From assembly GCF_026016325.1 (NCBI RefSeq), contig NZ_CP087203.1, positions 806,001 through 870,000 of the forward strand: DNA of 64,000 nt, written 5' to 3'. The translations under genes and the position numbers were made by a program. The DNA is from Pseudomonas sp. B21-056. Its GTDB lineage: Bacteria > Pseudomonadota > Gammaproteobacteria > Pseudomonadales > Pseudomonadaceae. Shown here piece after piece: positions 36,128 to 45,100 of this stretch. How positions within the stretch are numbered: position 1 is the first letter of the stretch; each line of letters starts with the position of its first letter. The notes beneath the pieces were generated by a model. That model did not search any database. It was not told the DNA's origin and worked only from the letters and a program-made list of their open reading frames with translations.

Positions 36128-36976
36128 ATGCTGACGTCTGCTCGCGCCCGTTTCTACGGGCTCAATCTTGGAGTCCCACTGCTCTGTGCCGCCGTGGTGT
36201 TCCTGCTGTTCGACATGACCCGCATCGACATCGCCATCAGCGATTTCTTCTACGACCCGCTGCAGCAGGTGTTTCCGTTGGAACATGTGCACTTGTTCGA
36301 GAAAATCACCCATAAGTGGGCCAGGGTCATTCCGAACTGGACCGGCGAGGTGGCCATTATCGGTGCACTGTTGTCGTTTTTCTGGCCCCTATTCAAGCCG
36401 GAAAAACGCCCCGGACTGCTTCGTCTACTGGACACGCTCAGGCTGAGCGAGCCGCTGCGTTTTGCCCACAAGCATCGTCGAGATTTCCTCTACGTCGTCT
36501 TCGCTTTTTCCCTCAGTACCGGGGTCATTCATTACCTCAAGGGCCACACCAGTGTGTACTGCCCGGTGGAAACCACCCAATACGCCGGCAAGATCGAACA
36601 CAAAGAGTGGTATCAGAATTTCGACCTGCTGAAAGTCGCCGGTGACGGCCGCTGCTGGCCCGGCGGTCATGCTTCCGGTGGCTTCACCATGCTGGCGCTG
36701 TATTTCGTCGCACGCCGCTATCGCTGGCGTCACTCGAAAGCGCTGATGTATGGAGCGCTGGTCCTGGGGTTTGTCTATGGCACAACGCGAGTCCTACAGG
36801 GTTGGCACTACATGTCCCACACCTTTTGGGCTGGGATCTTCGTCTGGTTGAGTTGTTGGGTGATGGCATTGGCTTTCTATGGGCGAACGGCCTTGGAACA
36901 ACCTTTATCCACCAGGGCTTCATTGAAGGGGCCGGATGGCCTGTCTGAGCTCGGTGACGCACAGCCCTCCGCTTGA
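36128..36976 (+). CDS. PAP2-superfamily membrane phosphatase
   Basis: A 282-residue integral membrane phosphatase. The three PAP2 motifs are visible: KGHTSVYCP (about 138-146), GGHASGG (about 178-184) and TRVLQGWHYMSHTFWAG (about 221-237), with the catalytic histidines in the second and third. The N-terminus has a membrane helix and the motif DMTRIDIAISDFFYDP found in lipid phosphatases. Candidate substrates are lipid A, undecaprenyl pyrophosphate or phosphatidylglycerol phosphate. Follows the histidine phosphatase gene by 24 bp and probably forms an operon with it. Confidence 0.85.
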   Translation: MLTSARARFYGLNLGVPLLCAAVVFLLFDMTRIDIAISDFFYDPLQQVFPLEHVHLFEKITHKWARVIPNWTGEVAIIGALLSFFWPLFKPEKRPGLLRLLDTLRLSEPLRFAHKHRRDFLYVVFAFSLSTGVIHYLKGHTSVYCPVETTQYAGKIEHKEWYQNFDLLKVAGDGRCWPGGHASGGFTMLALYFVARRYRWRHSKALMYGALVLGFVYGTTRVLQGWHYMSHTFWAGIFVWLSCWVMALAFYGRTALEQPLSTRASLKGPDGLSELGDAQPSA

Positions 36977-36983
36977 ATCGCGG

Positions 36984-37012
36984 ACAAAAAAAAGCCCGCG
37001 GGAGAGCGGGCT
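36984..37012 (-). terminator. Orphan minus-strand terminator
   Basis: AGCCCGC (36993-36999) pairs with GCGGGCT (37006-37012). The run of A before it means that on the minus strand the hairpin is followed by at least eight T, an ideal terminator. On the plus strand the tail is AAAACC, so it serves the PAP2 gene poorly. No minus-strand gene lies just upstream, so a small RNA reading leftward through 37013-37110 is possible. Confidence 0.6.
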
Positions 37013-37126
37013 AAAACCTTAGTTTCTTGAATGAGCGAGGGGACTTTACCGAATAACAGAAGTGCTTAGGGTGAAGAAAAGTTCATGCGATTTCTCGCCT
37101 CGGCCTTTCCTTGGCGCAGGCCGTCG

Positions 37127-37226
37127 AAAATCCCTGTGGAGCGAGCCTGCTCGCGAAGGCGGACTGAGATTCAGCATTGATGTTGACTGATCTGCCGTCA
37201 TCGCGAGCAGGCTCGCTCCCACAGGT
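37127..37226. repeat. REP doublet
   Basis: A forward REP (with one base missing in GTGGGAG) at about 37130-37160 and an inverted REP at about 37197-37226 face each other. A half copy of the second palindrome family follows at 37257-37305. The interval 36977-37486 holds no gene other than the possible small RNA noted at its left end. Confidence 0.8.
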
Positions 37227-37486
37227 TCGGTGGTGTCTGGTCTCTCGACAACTCCGTGGCGAGGGATCTTGCTGCCGCTGGGCTGCGCAGCGGCCCTTCT
37301 TTGTGGGCTCATCTACAGTCGAGGTTTACGACGCGTCTTGTGAGACACGTCGCTTTTTTCAACAGAAAATTCCCTCCCCCTTGAACCGAAATCGATGTGC
37401 CGGGTCTGGTGTGCGCGTGGTTTTGCGTATTAACAGCGTGAGTGGTTTTCGAGGCGCGCTGTCATTTCCGTATCGAGGGATCGAAC

Positions 37487-39193
37487 ATGTTTCCACCCGC
37501 CCTTTGGGCGAGGTTGTGCCTGGCTTTGCTGTGGCTGTCTTCGCTTACTCCGGCTCATGCCGCCCCCACTCCCGGTGAAACCGACCTGATCCGCGAGCGC
37601 CAGAATCGTTTGCTCGAAGAGCAGCGCCGGCGTCTGGAAGAACTCAAGGACTTGCCCGGTCAGGAGGCCAAGCCGACCCAGCCGACCGCGCCGGCCGATA
37701 CCCGTTGCTTCCCCATCAAGACCATTGAACTCAAAGGCGCCGACAGCCTTTCCGCCAGCGAGCGCGAGCGTCTGCTCAAACCCTACCTCGGCCAATGCCT
37801 GGGCGTGCCCCAGCTCAATGAGCTGCTCAAGGCCATCACCGACCACTACATCGAGAAAGGCCTGGTCACCAGCCGTGCCTACTTGCCGCAGCAGGACCTG
37901 TCCAGCGGGCACCTACAGGTGCTGGTGGTCGAGGGACGCCTCGAAGGCTTGAAAGGCGCCGAGAACAGCAAACTGTCGGACCGTGAATTGGCGATGGCGT
38001 TTCCCGGCAAGACCGGCGAGTTGGTCAACCTGCGGGAAATCGAGCAGATGGTCGACCAGCTCAATCGCCTGCCGTCGAACCAGGCGAAGATGGAGCTGAC
38101 CCCCGGCCAGAACGTCGGCGGCAGTGAAGTGCTGGTTAAAAATACCCCGCAGAAGCCCTGGCGCGTCGGCCTGTCCCGCAGCAACGACGGCCAGCACAGC
38201 ACCGGCGAGCAGCAGTGGGGTACCCGCTTCGAGTGGGACAGCCCACTGGGCCTGGCCGATCAGTTGATGCTGCGTGGCGGGCATGACGCGATGAGCGATC
38301 ACCAGCACACCTCGCGCAACGCCATGCTCTATTACAACGTGCCCTGGGGCTGGTGGAACGTCAGCTACACCTACAGCCAGAGCGAGTACCGCTCGCAGAT
38401 CGCGGCCAATGGTTTCAACTTCAAGCAGACCGGCGACAGTCAGAATCATCAACTGCGGGTCGAGCGGGTGATTCATCGCGACGCCGTGAGCAAAACCTCC
38501 CTCAACACGGGGCTGGCTTACCTGCGCAGCAACAACTTCATCGAAGATAGCAAACTCAGCGGCAGCAGCAATCGCATCAGCGAGGTGCAGTTCGGCGTCA
38601 ACCACGGCCGTCGGGTCGGCAATGCCTTCGTCAACCTGGACCTGGGCATGCAGCAAGGCATCGGCGCCTTCGATGCCCAGGGCGACCATGACCCGGGACC
38701 CGGGCTGCCGAACGCGCGCTACCGCAAATACACCGCCACCGTCAGCTATTTGCAGCCGTTCCAGCTATGGGGTGAGTCCTTCAGCTTCAGCAGCCTGATG
38801 ACCGGGCAGCGCAGCGAGGATGCGCTGTTCGGGCCGCAGCGCATGAGCCTGGGCGGGGAGTCTTCGATTCGGGGTTACAAGGACCAGTCGCTGGCCGGCG
38901 ACAGCGGCGGCTACTGGCGCAACGACCTGCGCTGGAGTCGCCCGGTAACCCTGGAATGGTTGCGCCCGGTGTTCGCCGAGTACGGCACCAGCCTGGGCTA
39001 TGACCAGGGCGTAATACGCGGTAATCACTACAACAAAGAACCGAACGGGCGCATGTCGAGCAACTCCCTGGAGTTGTTTGCCCGCGGCGAGCACCTGAGC
39101 GCCAGTGTCACTTTTGCCCACTCCCTGGAACGCCCGGATGCCCTGACCGAGCGTGAAGCGCCGATCTACTTCCGCATAGACGTATCTATTTAA
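37487..39193 (+). CDS. Two-partner secretion outer-membrane transporter (FhaC/ShlB/CdiB-type)
   Basis: Omp85/TpsB-family transporter, 568 residues, that exports the large partner protein across the outer membrane. A signal peptide (LCLALLWLSSLTPAHA) is followed by a helical plug segment rich in Glu/Arg, a POTRA domain beginning at about residue 74 (CFPIKTIELKG) and GLVTSRAYLPQQDLSSG. The C-terminal beta-barrel carries the conserved loop-6 motif SIRGYKDQSL near residue 460. The ATG at 37487 follows GAGGGA and gives the signal peptide; an upstream in-frame GTG would spoil it. The stop overlaps the start of the exoprotein gene (TAATG). Confidence 0.9.
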   Translation: MFPPALWARLCLALLWLSSLTPAHAAPTPGETDLIRERQNRLLEEQRRRLEELKDLPGQEAKPTQPTAPADTRCFPIKTIELKGADSLSASERERLLKPYLGQCLGVPQLNELLKAITDHYIEKGLVTSRAYLPQQDLSSGHLQVLVVEGRLEGLKGAENSKLSDRELAMAFPGKTGELVNLREIEQMVDQLNRLPSNQAKMELTPGQNVGGSEVLVKNTPQKPWRVGLSRSNDGQHSTGEQQWGTRFEWDSPLGLADQLMLRGGHDAMSDHQHTSRNAMLYYNVPWGWWNVSYTYSQSEYRSQIAANGFNFKQTGDSQNHQLRVERVIHRDAVSKTSLNTGLAYLRSNNFIEDSKLSGSSNRISEVQFGVNHGRRVGNAFVNLDLGMQQGIGAFDAQGDHDPGPGLPNARYRKYTATVSYLQPFQLWGESFSFSSLMTGQRSEDALFGPQRMSLGGESSIRGYKDQSLAGDSGGYWRNDLRWSRPVTLEWLRPVFAEYGTSLGYDQGVIRGNHYNKEPNGRMSSNSLELFARGEHLSASVTFAHSLERPDALTEREAPIYFRIDVSI

Positions 39194-42100
39194 TGCTGCT
39201 GCAACGAGACCTGATCATGGACGACCGCCAACCCTCTGCTGCCCTGAAACCCCGCGAGCTGTTCTGGGGCATGCCCAAGCGTGGGTTGGCGTTCCTGCTG
39301 GCGAACGTCATGCTCTGGCAACCGATGTGGGCCCAGGCCGACGGCATCGTCGTCAGCGCACCGGGCACCAGCCTCGGCCAGGCGGGCAACGGCGTGCCCA
39401 TCGTCAATATCGCCAAGCCCAACGGCAATGGTCTGTCCCACAACCAGTTCAAGGACTACAACGTCGGCAGCAACGGCGTCATCCTCAACAACGCCACCAA
39501 CCCCGCCCAAGCCACGCAACTGGGCGGAATCATCCTTGGCAACCCGAACCTCAAGGGCACGGCCGCCCGGGTCATTCTCAACGAAGTCAACGGCGGCAGC
39601 CCCAGCCAATTACGCGGTTACACCGAAGTGGCGGGGCAGTCGGCCCATGTCATCGTCGCCAACCCCTATGGCATCACCTGTAACGGCTGCGGTTTCATCA
39701 ACACCCCGAAGGCGACCCTGACCACTGGCAAACCCATTGTTGAAAACGGCCAGGTGAGTCGCTACCAGGTCGACCAGGGCAGCATCGCTATCGAAGGTGC
39801 GGGCCTCAACGCCAACAACGTCGACCGCTTCGAAATCATCACCCGCAGCGCCAAGATCAACGCCGAGATCCAGGCGAAAAACCTGACCATCGTCGCCGGC
39901 CGCAACGACGTCGACGCCGCCACACTCAACGCCACCACCCGCGCCGATGACGGCAGCACCAAACCGCAACTGGCCATCGACTCCTCGGCGCTGGGCGGCA
40001 TGTACGCAGGCGCCATCAAACTGGTAGGCACCGAGGCCGGTGTCGGCGTGAAGCTGGACGGTCAGATGATCGCCAGCGGCGGTGACATCCAGCTCGACGC
40101 CAACGGCCATTTGAGCCTGGCCCAGACGGCTGCCGCCGGCGCCGTCAACGTCAACGCTGTCAGTCTCGATGCCCAAGGACCGGTCTATGCCGGCACCGCA
40201 TTGACGGTGAAAACCCAAGGCGACCTGACCAGCCAGAACAACCTGGTGGCCCGCAACAGCATTCATCTGGACAGCGGCGGCACCCTCCGCAACAACGGAA
40301 TCATCGAAGCCGGGGTCAATGCGGATAACACGCGCAATACCAGCGGCGACATCACCCTCACTGCAAAACAACTGAACAACGGCGGCAAAACGGTCGCTGC
40401 CAGCCACGACCTGAGCGTCACCACCACTGATGCACTGAACAACCAGGGCGGCACCCTCAGCGGGCAGCGCAAGACCACGGTCACGGCCAACGTTGTCGAT
40501 AACCGCAACAAAGGTCGCATCCTGGGCAACACCGAGGTGAACGTTAAGGGCGATCAAGTACTCAACGGCAGCGGCGGCCTGATCAATAGCCAGGGCACCT
40601 TGCAGGTGACGGCGGGCCATCTGGACAACAGCGCCGGTGAACTGTCGAGCCTGAACACCGCGACGCTGGTACTCGGCAGCCTGGACAACCTCACCGGCCT
40701 GGTGATGACCGGCAAGCAGCTGGATATCACGGCGACCGGCGCCGTCAACAACCAGGGCGGCGAACTGTCGACCCAGGGCCTGATGACCCTCAAGGCGGGA
40801 AGCCTGAACAATCGCGACAAGGGCACCGTCGCCGCCAACGGCAATCTGGTCGTGACTACCACGAAAGGGGCGATCAACAACGCCAACAATGGCCTGATTG
40901 CCAGTCGCAACGCCGAGCTGAAGGTGACCGCCGCCAGCCTGGACAACGCCAAGGGCACGCTGCAAGGCAAAGGCCTGGTGACGGTCGATATCGCCGGCGA
41001 CATCGATAACCAGGTCGGCTCGATCATCGCCCAGGACGCGAACCTGAATGTCTTTGCGACCAATCTGGACAACCGCGGCGGTGTACTGTCCAGCGTCAAG
41101 GCCGCCTTGGAGGCGCGTGTCACTGGCGTGCTGAAAAACGGCCATGACATGAACGGCCAGGGCGGCACGATCCAGGCGCAAGGCCTGACCCTCGACGCCC
41201 TCGCCGGGCTGTTCAACGACGGCGGACGCATCGCGGCGCAGGCTGGGGATGCCGTGCTCAATACCGGTAGCGCCAGTTTCGACAACAGCAACGGCGGCCT
41301 CTATGCCAGCGGCAAGGTGAAGCTCGACGCGCTGAACCTGGACAACAGCAGCGGCCAGATCAGCGCCGGGCAGATCGATCTCAACCTCAACGGTACCCTG
41401 GACAACACCCAGGGCATCATCGAAGGCGACAGCAGCCTGGATGTCCTCGCGGCCAGCCTCGTCAATCACAATGGCCAACTGCGCACCCTGGGCCGTAACA
41501 GCACCACCGTGTTCTCCATCGGCGGCCTGTTCGACAACAGCAACGGCACCCTGGAAACCGTCAGCAGTGACGTCGGCTTCACCCTCGGCAGCCTGAACAA
41601 CCAGAGCGGCAAGCTGCGCCACATCGGTGCCGGCGCATTCGGCCTGAACCTCACGCAATTGGGCGCGGTCGGCGGCAGCCTGGTGACCTACGGCACCCTC
41701 GTACTCGACGCCGACAGCTGGACCAACAGCACCTCGATCCAGGCTGAACACCTCACCGTCAACGTCGACCACCTGACCCAGACCGCCACCGGCCAGTTGC
41801 TCAGCGCCAACAGTTTCACCGGCACCGGGATCGACTGGCGCAACGATGGCCTGATCGGTAGCGACGGCCTGATCGATGTGCAGCTCACCGGCCAATACGC
41901 GGGTAACGGCCGCTTGAGCAGCCTGGGTACCTTGGGTCTCAGGGCCGCGTTGATCGATCTGGAAAAGAACGCCAGCATTGCCGGCGGCGCAGCCACCACC
42001 GTGCACGCCGATGGCGTCTTCAATAACCGTGGCCGCGTGACCTCGGCGGCGGGTGTGAATGTCACGGCGCAGGGCATCAACAACTACGGCACCCTGGGCG

Positions 42101-45100
42101 GCGCCGGATTGCTGAGTGTTGGCACCGGTGCATTGCGCAACGAAAACGGCCTGATCTTCAGCGGCGCCGACATGGCCCTGAAGGTCGACAGCCTGACCAA
42201 CCTCAACGCCGACATCTACAGCCTGGGCAACCTGAGCATCGACCGCGACGGCCTGGGCACATTGGCTTCCAGCATCGTCAACAGCTCCGGTTCGCTGCAA
42301 AGCGACGGCGACATGAGCCTGGCCGCCAGCACGATTGAAAACGTGCGAACTGTGTTGAACACCAACGACGCCGGCATCTACACCGCGTCGATCAGGGAAA
42401 TCGCCTGCATTGAAGGCGTCAACGCCGGGGATTGCAGCGGCGGCAAGGAAAACCACGTCTGGCAGATTATCCAGCGTGACAAGTTCGAAGTGACCGAGGC
42501 CTCGGCCGGGTCGAGCATCACCTCCGGCGGCAACCTGAATATCCAGGCCAAGAGCCTGACCAACCAAAGCAGCACCATCGGCGCGGGCGGCACCCTCACC
42601 GCCAGACTCGATAGCCTGGACAACATCGGCATCGAAACCCACGACACCGAAACCTCGCGCACCTTCATGTCCGAGCGCACGCGCAACCCCGGCGGCTGGC
42701 GTACCCTCGCCAACAATTTCACCAACAAATACTGGTTCCAGAGCCCCGGCTACAACCCTGCCAACCTCGGCGGCCTGGAAGCTGACATGAGCCGCTTCAT
42801 CGGCACGACCGAACGCGAACTACTGCAATTCGGCAGCAGCCGGGCCCTGTCCCACGATACCCAGACCTACGCCGCCATCATCCAGTCCGGCGGCCCCGTC
42901 GACGTCCGCGTCCAGGGCGTTGCCGACAACCGAGTCATCCGTGGTGGCTACAATTACGTCGGCGCCGGCCCGCGCACCGACACGGGCGCCGATGGCGCAT
43001 TCTCAACCCGCATCACCGTCAACCAACAGCTACCGCCAAACCTCGCCCAGCAGCAGGTCAACCCGGTAACCCTGCCCGGCTTCGACCTGCCCACTGGCCA
43101 GAACGGCCTGTTCCGCCTGAACGAAGGCAACGGCACTCCGACCCAAAGCAGCGGCCTGATCCAAGTACGCGGCCTGCCGGACCGCTCGTTCCAGGCCAAC
43201 CCACAGAAATACCTGATCGAAACCAACCCGGCGCTGACCGACATGCGCCGGTTCATGAGCTCGGATTACCTGCTGTCCAACCTGGGCTACAACCCGGACG
43301 ACGCGGCCAAACGCCTGGGCGACGGTTTTTACGAACAACGCCTGATCCAGCAAGCCGTCATCGCCCGCACCGGCCAGCGTTTCCTCGACGGCCAGACCTC
43401 TGACGAAGGCATGTTCAAGTACCTGATGAACAACGCTATCGCCAGCAAGGACGCGCTCAACCTGTCCTTGGGCGTAAGCCTGACCGGCGAACAGGTCGCG
43501 GCGCTGACCCACGACATCGTCTGGATGGAAAACCAGACAGTGAACGGCCAGCAGGTGCTGGTGCCGGTGCTTTACCTGGCGAACGCCAACCATCGGCTGG
43601 CGGCGAATGGGGCGTTGATCCAGGGCAGCGATGTCACGTTGATTGCCGGCAAGAACCTGAACAACGCTGGGACGTTGCGGGCGTCGAATAACCTTGTTGC
43701 TACGGCGAATGACAGCCTGGTCAACAGTGGGTTGTTGGAGGCGGGGAATCGGCTGGATGCGTTGGCGAGTAACAATCTCACTAACCGGGCGGGTGGGGTT
43801 ATTTCTGGCCGAGATGTCAGCGTTGTTGCCCTGACGGGCGACGTGATCAACGAGCGCACCGTCACCACTCACGAAAGCAGCAGCGGCTATCGCACCGAGC
43901 GCACCGACTTCATCGACAGCGCCGCCCGTATCGAGGCTGCCAACAACCTCACCGTCGGCGCCGGGCGCGACATCAACAACGTTGGTGGTGTGCTGAAAAG
44001 TGGCAACGACACCATTCTCGACGCCAAACGCGACGTCAATCTCGTCGCCGCCGAACGCATCACCAACGGCACCCGCGGCCGTCATCGCGACGAAGACATC
44101 AAGCAATACGGCTCCAGCCTTGAGGCCGGTCGCGACCTGACCGCCAACGCCGGACGCGACCTCAACGTCGTCGCCAGCCAGATCGATGCCAAACGCGACA
44201 TCGCCATGGCCGCCACGAGCAGCTTGATCCTGGCCTCGGCGGCGGATGAACAGCACTCCTACAGCAAGAGCAAAAAGGTCACCCGTCAGGAAGATCACGT
44301 CGATCAGGTGTCTTCGACCGTGACTGCTGGGGGCCGCGTTGCGCTGAGTGCCGGACAGGATCTGACGCTGGTGTCCAGCAAGGTGAAGGCTGAGCAGGAA
44401 GCCTATCTGGTGGCGGGGCGCAAGCTTGAGCTGTTGGCTGCGCAGAACTACCACTATTCGCTGTATGACATGAAGAAGAAGGGCGGATGGGGGAGTAAGA
44501 AGACGCAGCGTGACGAGGTGACTGATGTAAGGCATATCGGCAGTGAGATCGCTACCGGGGGCGATTTGATATTGCTCAGTGGAGATGATCAGCGTTATCA
44601 GGCGGCCAAACTGACAAGTGGAAATGACCTGACTTTGCAGAGTGGCGGTTCGATTACCTTCGAAGGCGTCAAGAACCTTAATCAGGAAAGCCACACAAAG
44701 AGCGATTCCAGCCTGGCCTGGAACTCGATGAAGGGTAAAGGTCACACCGACGAGACGCTGATTCAGAGCCAGTTGCAGGCTCATGGGAACTTGGCAATCA
44801 AAGCCGCCGATGGCTTGCACATCGACGTTAAACACATCAATCAGAAAACCGTCAGTCAGACCATCGACGCCATGGTCAAGGCTGATCCGAAGCTGGCGTG
44901 GCTCAAGGAAGCCGAGCAGCGTGGCGATGTGGATTGGCGGTTGATCAAGGAAACTCACGAGTCGTTTAAATACAGCCACTCGAGCTTGGGCCAGGGCGCG
45001 ATGTTGGCGATCATTATCATCGTTACCGTGCTGACGGCTGGTACAGGAACCGCGGCGACTGTAGGCGCATCTGCCGGCACCGCAGCTTCCGGGGCGGCAG

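Noticed and set aside
39610..42642. 1010-residue open frame on the minus strand
   Set aside because: It is antisense to the repeat region of the CdiA/FhaB-type gene and arises from its GC-rich, repetitive codon usage.
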